NCBI RefSeq assembly: GCF_014672715.2
Contig: NZ_CP058566.2
Location: forward strand, 1,798,001-1,862,000
Reading direction: 5' to 3'
Length of the DNA stretch: 64,000 nt
Origin: Dehalogenimonas etheniformans
Lineage (GTDB): Bacteria > Chloroflexota > Dehalococcoidia > Dehalococcoidales > Dehalococcoidaceae
The position numbers and the translations under genes are program-made. The notes beneath the pieces are model-generated. The model was not told where the DNA came from, searched no databases, and saw nothing but the letters and a program-made list of their open reading frames with translations. Below, in pieces: positions 43,987-53,667 of the stretch (its first letter is position 1; each line of letters begins with the position of its first letter).

Positions 43987-44598
43987 CTAGGGCACCGTCT
44001 TCAGGTAATGAGCCAGGATATCCTGGCGGTCCTTGCTCAGGTTGGATCCGGTAAAGTGAGCCGAGATGAAGGTGCTTAATTGAGCTTCGGTATTAAAATT
44101 GGTCAGTTGAACCGCGGTGATATTCGGACCGCCCAAACCGCCGGTGCGACTGGAACCGTGGCACAAGGCGCAATTGCTGGAGTACAAGACTATCGGATCG
44201 GTGCTGAAGGCGGGGCTGGTGGACGTAGCCGGCTTGGACTTGATCTTAAGGTAATCAGCGAGGATGTCCCGCAGCGGCTGGGTCATTCCGGGCGCCGGAT
44301 GAACGCCGAGGAAAGTGCTTAAGAAAGCGGCGCTGAAATTGCTGGTGTCGGTGATGTCCGGGCCGGCCGCTCCGCCCTGCAGGTTTATGCCATGGCAAAC
44401 GGAGCACTTGCTGACGTAGAGAAGGTCGGCATCAACGCCGGCGACGGTGGGCAGTAAGGCGGTCGAAACCGGGGTGGTGGTGGGCGGCGGCGAGGTGGTC
44501 TCAGTCGTTGGATTATTGGAAGTACAGGCGCTCAGAATGGGTATTAACAACACTACCAGGGCGAGGATGAGGCTGGGGACGCCGTGTCTTTTCATCAT
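43987..44598 (-). CDS. Diheme c-type cytochrome, predicted lipoprotein
   Basis: A 203-residue protein with a lipoprotein signal ending PILSAC (cysteine 25), a Thr/Pro linker and two cytochrome c domains with heme motifs CSVCH (near residue 65) and CALCH (near residue 145). Each domain has a following Met-containing or GGxGGP-type loop typical of small class I cytochromes. It is first in the operon with hupS and hupL, so it is the likely electron acceptor or relay for HupSL. Confidence 0.9.
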   Translation of the reverse strand: MMKRHGVPSLILALVVLLIPILSACTSNNPTTETTSPPPTTTPVSTALLPTVAGVDADLLYVSKCSVCHGINLQGGAAGPDITDTSNFSAAFLSTFLGVHPAPGMTQPLRDILADYLKIKSKPATSTSPAFSTDPIVLYSSNCALCHGSSRTGGLGGPNITAVQLTNFNTEAQLSTFISAHFTGSNLSKDRQDILAHYLKTVP

Positions 44599-44709
44599 TC
44601 AACTCTCCTGTCTAATATCGCCGCTTGTTTAGTTCCTCAGCATATTCAATTTTAGTTCTTCGGCGGGTTTATTTCGCTCCGGCCGAAAACAACTTTTCAA
44701 ACTTGGCGG

Positions 44710-44739
44710 ATTGTAACACCGCGGTATTAATACTGTCAA
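44710..44739 (-). promoter_or_regulatory. Promoter of cytochrome-hupSL with palindromes in the spacer
   Basis: On the minus strand a perfect TTGACA (44739-44734) and TACAAT (44715-44710) are 18 bp apart. The spacer contains the palindromes GTATTAATAC and ACCGCGGT, good candidates for operator sites. The rest of the 342-bp gap between 44598 and 44941 holds no gene that I can see. Confidence 0.7.
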
Positions 44740-44940
44740 AGGCGACTTACGCTAGTTGGATAAGATGTCCAATTCCCAATCTTAACCGAAACCACGACAT
44801 CATAATTTTACAACCCTTTTATTTGATATCAAAAAAGAAATCAACATATTCACGATTAATCCATACAACTGCCAAAATATTTTTTGATTTCATGGGCAAA
44901 AGAGGTGAAAGCTGAGGATGACTTCCAGTCCGGCTTATCC

Positions 44941-45510
44941 CTATTGAATCGGATTGCATTTTAGCCTGAGCGTCCAGTCGTAGAGGGCATTTAGCAGTTG
45001 TTTGACGAGATCACGGGCTTTTTGATCGATCAAATTGCCATCCGAATCGAAAGCCTGCGCGGCCAGGGGCACCATTACTTCCGGCTTGTTTACCGGATGC
45101 ATCTCCAGGAACACCATCATCTGCCTGAGATGATACTGCGCCCTGGCTCCGCCAAGCGAACTTGTCGAGGCGCTCATGATCGCCGCCGGCTTATCTTTGA
45201 AGGAATTATCGCCGTGAGGGCGCGATGCCCAGTCGATGGCATTTTTCATGACTCCGGGAACGGAGTAGTTGGCTTCAGGAGTAACGAACAGTATCGCGTC
45301 AGCGGCATCGATGAGCGACTTGAATTCCCGGACTACACCGGGCAGGCTGTGTTCCTGGTCCTGGTTGAAAGGGGGGATCGGGGCAAGATCGAATACCTGA
45401 AGATCGATGCCGGGAGGCGCCAGTTCAACAGCCGTCTTCAGGAGCATTCTGTTGAACGAACCTTGGCGAAGGCTGCCGGCGAAACCGAGCACCTTGATCT
45501 TGGTCTGCAT
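44941..45510 (-). CDS. NADPH-dependent FMN reductase family protein
   Basis: A 189-residue flavodoxin-fold protein with FAGSLRQGSFNRMLLK near the N-terminus (phosphate-binding loop), TPEANYSVPGVMKNAIDW and a SLGGARAQYHLRQMM segment. These are typical of the YieF/ChrR/AzoR-like NAD(P)H:FMN or quinone reductase family. The electron acceptor is unknown. It is transcribed away from the upstream large activase gene, with about 95 bp between them. Confidence 0.92.
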   Translation of the reverse strand: MQTKIKVLGFAGSLRQGSFNRMLLKTAVELAPPGIDLQVFDLAPIPPFNQDQEHSLPGVVREFKSLIDAADAILFVTPEANYSVPGVMKNAIDWASRPHGDNSFKDKPAAIMSASTSSLGGARAQYHLRQMMVFLEMHPVNKPEVMVPLAAQAFDSDGNLIDQKARDLVKQLLNALYDWTLRLKCNPIQ

Positions 45511-45605
45511 CGAAATTGATTATAGTGCGGCGTGCGGCAAACTCAAATTGAGAATCTAAAGGCGTTCGCCGGGATAACGAGAAGAGTCGAAAGGGGCAGG
45601 GCGGG

Positions 45606-48600
45606 TTAAAAATCCGCCCCTACATGGGACGAAATCGAAGAAGCTGAGTACTTGATGATCTCGGCGAAGTTCTGGATGCGGGTGCGGTTATTGCTCTCCA
45701 TGATGCCATCGTAGGTCAGGGTGATCCACGGTTTGTGCAGAGTCAAAGCCAGCTTTTCCGACATGGCGGCTACGATACCCCCCGGCATGCAGCCGTGGGG
45801 CATGACCGAGATCACGCCGGCAAAATCCCGGCTCTCCAGCCACTCCAGCCCCGACCCTATCGAAAGCACCGCTTCGCTGCCGCACCGAGGCGACAGGTGA
45901 CGTCCCGATTTATTCAGAACTTCCTCGATCGGACCCTCCTTCAAACCGCCCACGATATGTTCGATCAGGCCGATGCTCTTCCGGTAGTCGTTGTCCAAAA
46001 CGTGGCGCCTGAGGTAGCTTTTAAGGAGCTTGCCGTACCGCCGGAACCTTAGGTTATCCTCGTGGGCGCGGTGGAAAATGTACCTCAACCATTCGGCAGT
46101 GGGCGAAACAGTAACTTCAAGCCCGGCGGCCTCGCAGCAGAGGACCAGGTCGTTGTTGGCAAAGCGGTTAGCCCGAAGATAGATCTCTCCATTGATTCCG
46201 ACCAGGGGGCGGCGGGGCAGGGTTGGATCCATAATGTTATTAAAATCACGCGCCGCACCGGACAGCAACCCGTTCAGATTCTCCCTGCGACGGGCGCTTT
46301 CCCGGAATTTCGATAAATACGACTCGAACAGCGCGTCGGCCAGTCCGGCCTGTTTTTCATACGGTCTGGCACGCCACAACAGTTTTTCCAGGGCATCCGA
46401 GGCGAAAATGGCATCCGCAGCGCGCCGAGGGAAATCGGGACCGAGATTCATATCCTCGTAAGCCTTGTTGGAAGTGGTCGATCTGATCTCGATGTCGTAA
46501 CCGGCTTGTTTCAGCGCGACACCTTGTTCCAGGGCATATTTCCCCAAACGGCAGGGACCGTAGGCGCTGGCCATGATAAACTCGGACGAGGTCACGACTC
46601 CCCGGTTATCCTGGCAGAACCTCAGGAAGTCTCCCAGGGTAGCCCGATAAGGCAAACATTCGGTTCCGGCGGTGACGCGGTTGGACAACTGGAGACTGCG
46701 GGCATCGGTTTCCGGCAATACCTCCACTTTCGGGCCGCTGGATTCGACCACCCCCGCCAGGACCTTGATGAATGGCGCCATCAGCGGTATGACGAACGTC
46801 TTGTGATTGACCATTATTGGCAAAGTCTGTCTTCGAAACTCAATTGGCACCATTTCATGCTGCTGCGGCGTCCGCGAATACCCGTTAATAGTATCGACGA
46901 AAGCCTCAAGCCTGGTGATGACGCCGGCTTCGGCTGCATGTTCGTCGATCTCCAACTGTCCCAGGGGTTTGCCGCCCATGATATCTTCCAGCATCGGCAG
47001 GATAAATGAGTTCGGGCCGCAGCCAAAATTGGTGATCATCAGGCCGTAGAGACCAGGCTCCTGAAAGATAATGACCGAAGCGGCGATGAATTTGCTCTCA
47101 TACGACCAGTACGGCCGGTCGGAGTATTTACTGATATCGACCGAATCGAGGGGCAAATAGTCCATGGGGATGGGCTCGACGCCGAGTTGAGCCAGGGCAT
47201 CAGCTATTCCCAAGTTAGCCCCTGGGTCCCCCGCCATATAGGACCGGGAGATGATGACAACCCCGGTTTTACCGCCGGATTTCAATTTCGCGAGGGCTTC
47301 CCTGCCGGCCGCCGCTCTCTCCGATTCAAACAGCCTCTGGGAATGGATGCCCGCCAGAGCCGCCCGTCTGGCCACCGACGGATCAGCGCCGAGTTCGCGG
47401 GCGGCGGCGGCGAGGTTGGCGGCAACCTCATCGTCACCGAGGCTGAAATCAAGGACCGGCGATAAAAGACGAGCCCCCAGCCCGAGAACCTCCCTGACGA
47501 TGAAAGGCGAAGCCTGCACCAGCGGGCAGGCATACTTCTGATTTTCATCCCCTTCCTTAGGACCCAGCCTGATGGCGGCGGGACACAGGATGAAATCAAC
47601 CCGGTCTTTGAGGGACGCGACGTGCCCGTGGAGGAGCTTCACCGGAAAACAGCTGTCGGTATAGGCCAGTTCCACGGAGTGTTCGATAATCTTGGCTGTC
47701 GTCCGGGAGGAAACCACTACCCTGGCATCGAGGGCATTGAGGAATCCTATCAGAAGCGGCGCCAGGTCATGGGCCAGGAGCGCCCGTGGAATGCCGACCC
47801 GGGGCCCGTTGCCGGCGCCTTCGTTAAAACCTTTAAGCAAGAGTTGTTCTCTATCATCAAAAGCCGTCCGGACTTTGGCCTTTTCGGTCCGTGCGTCGTA
47901 GCGGTCGCAGCGGCTGCCGTAAAAAGAAAGAACACCACCCGGCAACTTCATTTGGGTGATGGTGCAATTGTTGTCACAGTGATAACAGGGGAACGTCGTC
48001 AGATTGCAGTTACTTTCGGACAAGACCCGGAATCCTTTGAAGATCGAAGACCTCGGAATAAGCCCGTTCTGGTCTCGGGCGAGAAGAGCCGCGCCCATGG
48101 CACCACTGACTTCCCGGTGTTCCGCCACCGAAAGAGTATGCTCCGGAAGCTGCTGCCGGAATGCGGACACCACTGCTTCGTTGTAAAAAACGGCGCCCGT
48201 CAAGATGATGTTGTTGCCCAGCTTGCGGTGGGCAACGACCTTCGATAGATAGTTCTTGGCTATGGCATTCGCCAGCGACGCCGTGATTACGGGAAGAGAC
48301 ACCCCGTCCTGCTGGGCCGAAGTGATCGACTGGCTCATGAAGGCCGCGCATCTTGTTCCCAGATCGATCATATAGGGTGCGGTAAACGCCAGGCGGGCGA
48401 AATCGCCGTTGGTGACCTTAACCCCCAATTGGTCAGCCAGTTCGTCTATAAAGCTCCCCGTACCGGCGGCGCAGGCTTTATTCATCTGGCAATCGATAAC
48501 TACACCATTTCGCTTCAGCACCAGTTTGGAGTCCTGACCGCCGATCTCGATTATATCCGCGTCTTTGTCGATGACAGCGGCCGCCCTAGTCTGAGCGGTG

Positions 48601-49754
48601 ATCTCATTCTTGATCAAATCGGCGCCGACGAAACCTCCCACCAGGTAACGTCCGGAACCGGTTACGCCGGCTCCGGCGATATCAATGTTGCCGGCTCCCT
48701 TTTTCAGCAGTTCGACCATCACCTGTTTGACGGCATCGATCGGACGGCCGGCCGTCATCAGATAGGTCTTGGCGATTATCTTGCCGGTCACACTGTCCAG
48801 GATGACCGCCTTGGTGCTGGTGGAACCGACATCGATTCCCAAGTAACCGCTGCGGCGCTCCGTGACCGGAGGCAGGGCAGGGGGTACGAGTATCGCCTGG
48901 TGTTCAAGAGCCGGAGTTTGGAAATAACTTCGGCGGTTTTCGGCAACCGGCAAAGAACTGACCCTGGAGTGTTTTCCTATCGACAACAGGGCGGCACCGA
49001 AAGCTTCGGCGTAAACGGCGTCATCCGGCACGATCGCCTTAACTTCGCGACCGTTCCTGCCGGCAAGCAAACCGTTCAGAGCCCGCTCTACGGCGCCATT
49101 AGCGGCGACACCGCCGACGAGATAAACCGGTTCCTCGAAGGAGCCCTTCTTTAATGAAACGATCATCCGGGCGATGCTCTCGCACAGCGCGTACAGGATG
49201 GCTGAAAGGGGAACTCCTTTTTGCTGCAGGTGGATAATATCGCTCTTGGCGAAAACGCTGCACCGCGCGGCGACGCGGGGCGCAGGCCCCCGTTGTGATA
49301 GCGCTATGGTGGTGAAATCATCCATGGTAATGCCCAGCCGGTATGCCTGCTGTTCAAGGAAGCGACCGGTGCCCGCGGCGCAAAGGGGATTGGATACAAC
49401 CTTCCAGGGTTTTCTCAACCCGTCTTCCAAGCTGATGACCAGGGATGTCTGTCCGCCGATCTCGATTATCGTCCGGGCATCAGGATAGCCGTGCAATACT
49501 CCCGAGGCGACCGCCAGAGGGCTGGAATACGCCCCCCAACCCCATTCTCCGGGGATAATGTCCTTACCTGATCCGGCAACACCCGCCCCGGCGACAGATC
49601 CTATCTGCTCCAAACGTTCCAGCAAGGTGTTGACGGCCAGGCGCGCATCAAACACGATCTTCTCGAGATCGCGCTTGACAACGTTCCCTTTGCCGTCGAT
49701 GAGACAAAGTTTAACGTTGACCGAACCTACATCCAGCCCCAGGTAATAGCTCAT
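45606..49754 (-). CDS. CoA-substrate-specific enzyme activase / 2-hydroxyacyl-CoA dehydratase-type fusion
   Basis: A very large protein (1,382 residues) of the HgdC/BadF-type ASKHA ATPase family. Two ATPase modules follow each other, the first starting YYLGLDVGSVNVKL and the second YLGIDVGSTSTKAVILD near residue 306. Each has a CAAGTG motif that binds the activase Fe-S cluster. The rest carries DUF2229 and HgdB-like segments (for example RVGIPRALLAHDLAPLLIGF and cysteine-rich FPCYHCDNNC). Such proteins couple ATP hydrolysis to low-potential electron transfer. ATG 49754 is preferred over an in-frame TTG at 49793. The natural client is unknown. Confidence 0.88.
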   Translation of the reverse strand: MSYYLGLDVGSVNVKLCLIDGKGNVVKRDLEKIVFDARLAVNTLLERLEQIGSVAGAGVAGSGKDIIPGEWGWGAYSSPLAVASGVLHGYPDARTIIEIGGQTSLVISLEDGLRKPWKVVSNPLCAAGTGRFLEQQAYRLGITMDDFTTIALSQRGPAPRVAARCSVFAKSDIIHLQQKGVPLSAILYALCESIARMIVSLKKGSFEEPVYLVGGVAANGAVERALNGLLAGRNGREVKAIVPDDAVYAEAFGAALLSIGKHSRVSSLPVAENRRSYFQTPALEHQAILVPPALPPVTERRSGYLGIDVGSTSTKAVILDSVTGKIIAKTYLMTAGRPIDAVKQVMVELLKKGAGNIDIAGAGVTGSGRYLVGGFVGADLIKNEITAQTRAAAVIDKDADIIEIGGQDSKLVLKRNGVVIDCQMNKACAAGTGSFIDELADQLGVKVTNGDFARLAFTAPYMIDLGTRCAAFMSQSITSAQQDGVSLPVITASLANAIAKNYLSKVVAHRKLGNNIILTGAVFYNEAVVSAFRQQLPEHTLSVAEHREVSGAMGAALLARDQNGLIPRSSIFKGFRVLSESNCNLTTFPCYHCDNNCTITQMKLPGGVLSFYGSRCDRYDARTEKAKVRTAFDDREQLLLKGFNEGAGNGPRVGIPRALLAHDLAPLLIGFLNALDARVVVSSRTTAKIIEHSVELAYTDSCFPVKLLHGHVASLKDRVDFILCPAAIRLGPKEGDENQKYACPLVQASPFIVREVLGLGARLLSPVLDFSLGDDEVAANLAAAARELGADPSVARRAALAGIHSQRLFESERAAAGREALAKLKSGGKTGVVIISRSYMAGDPGANLGIADALAQLGVEPIPMDYLPLDSVDISKYSDRPYWSYESKFIAASVIIFQEPGLYGLMITNFGCGPNSFILPMLEDIMGGKPLGQLEIDEHAAEAGVITRLEAFVDTINGYSRTPQQHEMVPIEFRRQTLPIMVNHKTFVIPLMAPFIKVLAGVVESSGPKVEVLPETDARSLQLSNRVTAGTECLPYRATLGDFLRFCQDNRGVVTSSEFIMASAYGPCRLGKYALEQGVALKQAGYDIEIRSTTSNKAYEDMNLGPDFPRRAADAIFASDALEKLLWRARPYEKQAGLADALFESYLSKFRESARRRENLNGLLSGAARDFNNIMDPTLPRRPLVGINGEIYLRANRFANNDLVLCCEAAGLEVTVSPTAEWLRYIFHRAHEDNLRFRRYGKLLKSYLRRHVLDNDYRKSIGLIEHIVGGLKEGPIEEVLNKSGRHLSPRCGSEAVLSIGSGLEWLESRDFAGVISVMPHGCMPGGIVAAMSEKLALTLHKPWITLTYDGIMESNNRTRIQNFAEIIKYSASSISSHVGADF

Positions 49755-49867
49755 TGCTTTGGCAATTATGCTAAAAAACCCTTGAGTTGGCAAATCAAAA
49801 GGATAATGTCTGAATTCGAAGGATCTTTGACTGAAATTCTGAACGGATTACCGGAGAATCTTGAAGG

Positions 49868-50224
49868 TCACCCGGCCGCGATATCCCTCAACAACTGGAT
49901 AAATACTTCTGGTGGATCATTCTTACTGATGAATGCCCTGGCACCGCAGACCAGCGCTTCTTTTCTTGATTCCGGAAGGGCGCTGAGGACGACCACGGCA
50001 GCACCAGGACACCGGGTCTTTAAATCCTGCAGCAGGCTGAAACGATCTTCGCCCGGGAGTTCCCAATCCAGCAAGATCAAATCCGAGGAAGCGCACTGAT
50101 GCAGTTCCAACAGTTGTCCCGCGGCGGATATTTCTTCAACCGCCACATCGTCGAATTGCTGCTCGATGAGGAGCCGTAAAGCTCCCCTCACCTGGAAATC
50201 ATCGTCAGCAATTAGTATACGCAC
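49868..50224 (-). CDS. Stand-alone response regulator receiver protein
   Basis: A 118-residue receiver domain with no output domain. The acidic triad (ADDD), the phospho-acceptor in LILLDWELPG near residue 54, a Ser in VVLSALPE and the Lys in FISKND are all present. It follows a small membrane protein gene on the same strand by 18 bp. No kinase is adjacent. Confidence 0.88.
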   Translation of the reverse strand: MRILIADDDFQVRGALRLLIEQQFDDVAVEEISAAGQLLELHQCASSDLILLDWELPGEDRFSLLQDLKTRCPGAAVVVLSALPESRKEALVCGARAFISKNDPPEVFIQLLRDIAAG

Positions 50225-50242
50225 GATCGACTTCCTTGGAAT

Positions 50243-50398
50243 TTAGCTATCTAGCAAGCGGCTGATCCCGCCGGCGGGGGTTTCGCCCTCATGATTGGCA
50301 TTCGGCGCATCCCCGGATCTTACAGTCAGTTGTTCCGGTTTGGGTTCAGTAAACCAGATAAAAACGATAAGCGCTGCTATAAATATAATTAGCCACAT
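50243..50398 (-). CDS. Small single-helix membrane protein, 51 aa
   Basis: MWLIIFIAALIVFIWFTEPK forms one membrane helix followed by a 32-residue polar tail ending SRLLDS. AGAAGG lies seven bases before the ATG. It is 18 bp upstream of the receiver gene on the same strand, so the two are probably co-transcribed. Function unknown. Confidence 0.5.
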   Translation of the reverse strand: MWLIIFIAALIVFIWFTEPKPEQLTVRSGDAPNANHEGETPAGGISRLLDS

Positions 50399-50572
50399 AT
50401 TCTGCCTTCTTTCTTTACATGAAGAAGCATAAAACAGAATCCGGAAGGGCGTATCTGCGGTTAGGCGGGATTTGGGGTGGACGGAGGAGGGGTTTTTAAT
50501 TAGCCGTTCGGCCAGTATTGGACTATGAATGTCCTCAAAAAATCGGAACTATGATGTTCGTTGGCGTTTTGG

Positions 50573-53503
50573 CTAGAAGAACCTGCCGTGCTGACGGACG
50601 CGGGCTTTGTACCATTCCAGCAAACCAATCGGAATCAGTGCAAAAACCAGCGCAACTATCCAATCCACCACAGTCAGACGTATTATTTCAAGATTGATGG
50701 AGAGGTTATTATTCAAGAATTCCTGAAGCCCAGGAATATACATAAGCGCCACATGCAGAACCGGAACGAATAGCAGGAACGGCCAGACAAACCAATAATT
50801 GTCATCGTTGAGGGTTCTGAACGCCGATTTGTTCAAACGGCGTAAGCACAGTACGAGTAAGGTCTCGCTCAAAAGCGCAACGGTCAGCAGCATGGTACGG
50901 GCTTTGGCTTGCGCCCACCCTACCGGATCAAGAGCACCGCCTCCGAAATCCGGGATTATGCCCAGATGGTTCCCGTCCCATACCGGCAACAGCCCGGAAG
51001 AAGCAACAAGGTAGATCAATGAAAGCACCGAGGCCAGCGATACGATGAACAACGCCATGGCGAGAGTGGTATTCCGGTTGAAAATGTCCTCGCCGTCACG
51101 GGGTTTTTCGGACATGACGTCCCGGCTAAGACGATCCGAAATGAAAGCCAGCGGCGGAATTGCATGGGCGGTGGTAAAAATGTATATCCTCTGCCAGGAA
51201 TTCAAAAGATTGAAATCCGGAATGAAGGAGGCGCCGAAATAGACCAGGGCTTCGGCGGCGTTGACTGAAATGTAGAAAAATATAAGAGACCGGATCTTCT
51301 GGAAAAGTCCCCGGCCTTCACGGATTCCCACCACCACCGAATTGAACGAGTCGTCGGCGATGATCATATCCGACGACTGTTTGGCGACATCTGTCCCGGT
51401 CACGCCCATGGCGATACCCACGTCCGCCGTCGACAAAGCGGGCGCATCGTTCACCCCGTCCCCGGTGACGGCGACGGTACGATTAGCCTGCTTGTAGCGC
51501 TGGACGATAGCCATTTTGTCCTCGGGCGAAACCCGGGCGAAGACCGAGGTTTTAAAGAATTCCTGATCGGGGAGGTCCCGGTTGTAAGCCATTGAAGCTA
51601 AATCGCCGTCGCGGACGATCCCCACCTGGCCGGCGATGCTGCGGGCGGTTTCCAGACTGTCGCCGGTGACCATCACCGACCGGACCCCGGCCTTTTCAGC
51701 TTCAGCGACCGATTCCAGGACGCCGTCACGAGGAGGATCGATAATCGCAACAAAACCGAGATAGATAAGGCCGCCTTCGACCGAGTCCCTGGAGGGTTGC
51801 TGCTCAGTCCCATCGATACATTTGAACGCCAGCGAGATGACCCGATAGCCGCGCGCCGCGAATTCTCCGGCTTTTTTTAAAAGATGCCCTTTTTCTTTTT
51901 CACCGAGGCCTACTGAATCTTCCATGGAGCCGAAAACCAGAGATAAACTTCTTTCTAGCACTCTTTCAGTGGCGCCCTTGGTAAACGCCAATAATTTTCC
52001 GGTCCTGCTGTCTTCGAAAACTTTGCTTACCCGCTTTAGATTAGAGTCGAAAGGATATGAGGCAATTTCACGGAAGGCCGAGCGGTAAACATCTTCATCG
52101 AGCCCAGATTTTCCGAAAAGAGTCAGGAGCGCGGCATCGGTGGTATCGCCCACGGCACAAAAAGTTGCCCCTTCGCCAGTTTTACCAGCCTTTGGAGCCG
52201 GGATCTTTACTATCGAACTTTCATTGTTCAACATACCCGAGACGAGCAGCATTTCTAGCGCCGAGTCACGGGCGACCGTTGCGGCTGGCCTGGAATCCGG
52301 CACCTGGTCGAATTCGAATCCACCCGCTGCCTCCGATGTATCCGACACAGCAAACAATCGTCCGTGCGGATCGAAACCGGTACCGGTAGCGCCAAAAATG
52401 TGATCGGCGCCATTAAGTTCGGGTAGACAGACCCACCTGACCGTCATCTCGTTTTTGGTTATCGTCCCCGTCTTATCGGTACATACAACCGAAATACGCC
52501 CCAGGCTCTCGACGGCCGAGAGGTCCCGGATCACCACCTGCTGCCGGGCCATAGCCAGGGTTCCGGCCAATAGAATAATGGTTGTCAGAAGGGGAATGTT
52601 GATGGGCATGATGCTCATCGAGGTGATAAGGCTCCGGGAGGCGGTCTCAGCCAGCAAACGCGCGTTCAAGGCTCCGTCAACCACGAGAAGGCCTTCCCGG
52701 GACAAAGAAACCAGGTGATACGCAAGAGAAATCAGGAGATATACGGCGACCGCCGAAGCGAGATAGCGGGCAACCTTGTTAACTTTTTGCCTGAGGGGGA
52801 TGTCGCCGGTGTTTAACCTGACGACGGTTTCCGCGATACCGCCAAGGCGCGTCCGGCTACCCGTCGCGACCACAAGCGCGGTTGTGGTGCCCGATGTAAC
52901 ATATGTTCCCAAGTAAACCATGTTACCGTTTTCTGAAACTGAAGAGGCGCTCTCCGAGGTTTTTTCCACGGGCACGGATTCACCGGTTAGCGGCGCTTCG
53001 TTCACGGTAAGGAACGATGCCTTTATGAGTCTCGAATCCGCAGGCACCCGGTCTCCCTGCTCCAGCTTGATCAGGTCACCCGGGACTAACTCCTCGGATT
53101 TGATCTCTTTAACCTCGCCGTCACGGATGACCTTGCTTTTGGGCGGAGACATGTTCTCAAGCGCTTCAAGCTTTTTCTGCGCCCGGATTTGTTGAATGAT
53201 GGCGACGGCGGCGTTAAGCACAATGAAAATTATCCAGAAGGTCACCTGCCCCCATAGGTCAGGGAGGACAAAGATCGCCAGTAACGCCAGGATTGTCGTG
53301 ATGACGAGGTAAATATTGACCAGCCAATTGAGGAGCGGGGCTATGTATACCTGGAAAAGATTTCGGGACGGCCTGGGAATAACGTTTAGCCCGTATCGAT
53401 CCAGCCGTTTTCCAGCTTCATCCTGGGACAGCCCGGAATTAAGGCTGGCCCCAAGGTGGCGCGCCAGTTCGTCAAGTGATTTCGGCGAATTATCGGAAAC
53501 CAT
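50573..53503 (-). CDS. P-type cation-transporting ATPase (E1-E2 type)
   Basis: A pump of about 976 residues with the P-type plan: N-terminal cation-ATPase domain, actuator motif TGESVPVEK, phosphorylation motif DKTGTIT near residue 341, GDGVNDAPAL hinge and ten predicted helices. The fourth-helix ion-binding segment reads PINIPL rather than the PEGLP of calcium pumps, so the transported ion is uncertain. ATG 53503 sits seven bases after TATAAA with no Shine-Dalgarno sequence, suggesting a leaderless message; an in-frame TTG at 53539 would add 12 residues. Confidence 0.92.
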   Translation of the reverse strand: MVSDNSPKSLDELARHLGASLNSGLSQDEAGKRLDRYGLNVIPRPSRNLFQVYIAPLLNWLVNIYLVITTILALLAIFVLPDLWGQVTFWIIFIVLNAAVAIIQQIRAQKKLEALENMSPPKSKVIRDGEVKEIKSEELVPGDLIKLEQGDRVPADSRLIKASFLTVNEAPLTGESVPVEKTSESASSVSENGNMVYLGTYVTSGTTTALVVATGSRTRLGGIAETVVRLNTGDIPLRQKVNKVARYLASAVAVYLLISLAYHLVSLSREGLLVVDGALNARLLAETASRSLITSMSIMPINIPLLTTIILLAGTLAMARQQVVIRDLSAVESLGRISVVCTDKTGTITKNEMTVRWVCLPELNGADHIFGATGTGFDPHGRLFAVSDTSEAAGGFEFDQVPDSRPAATVARDSALEMLLVSGMLNNESSIVKIPAPKAGKTGEGATFCAVGDTTDAALLTLFGKSGLDEDVYRSAFREIASYPFDSNLKRVSKVFEDSRTGKLLAFTKGATERVLERSLSLVFGSMEDSVGLGEKEKGHLLKKAGEFAARGYRVISLAFKCIDGTEQQPSRDSVEGGLIYLGFVAIIDPPRDGVLESVAEAEKAGVRSVMVTGDSLETARSIAGQVGIVRDGDLASMAYNRDLPDQEFFKTSVFARVSPEDKMAIVQRYKQANRTVAVTGDGVNDAPALSTADVGIAMGVTGTDVAKQSSDMIIADDSFNSVVVGIREGRGLFQKIRSLIFFYISVNAAEALVYFGASFIPDFNLLNSWQRIYIFTTAHAIPPLAFISDRLSRDVMSEKPRDGEDIFNRNTTLAMALFIVSLASVLSLIYLVASSGLLPVWDGNHLGIIPDFGGGALDPVGWAQAKARTMLLTVALLSETLLVLCLRRLNKSAFRTLNDDNYWFVWPFLLFVPVLHVALMYIPGLQEFLNNNLSINLEIIRLTVVDWIVALVFALIPIGLLEWYKARVRQHGRFF

Positions 53504-53667
53504 CGGACATTTTATAAACAATAACACTGCAATAATCAAACGAGGACTGAGGTTACCGTGTCCAGGCTCCTAACTTTAAAGGCATACCGGCGTTAATACT
53601 CTTGATATTATTTCTTGTGTTAGAATACGAAACGAATTTGACCGCAGACAGGTAGACCGCCCAAATA

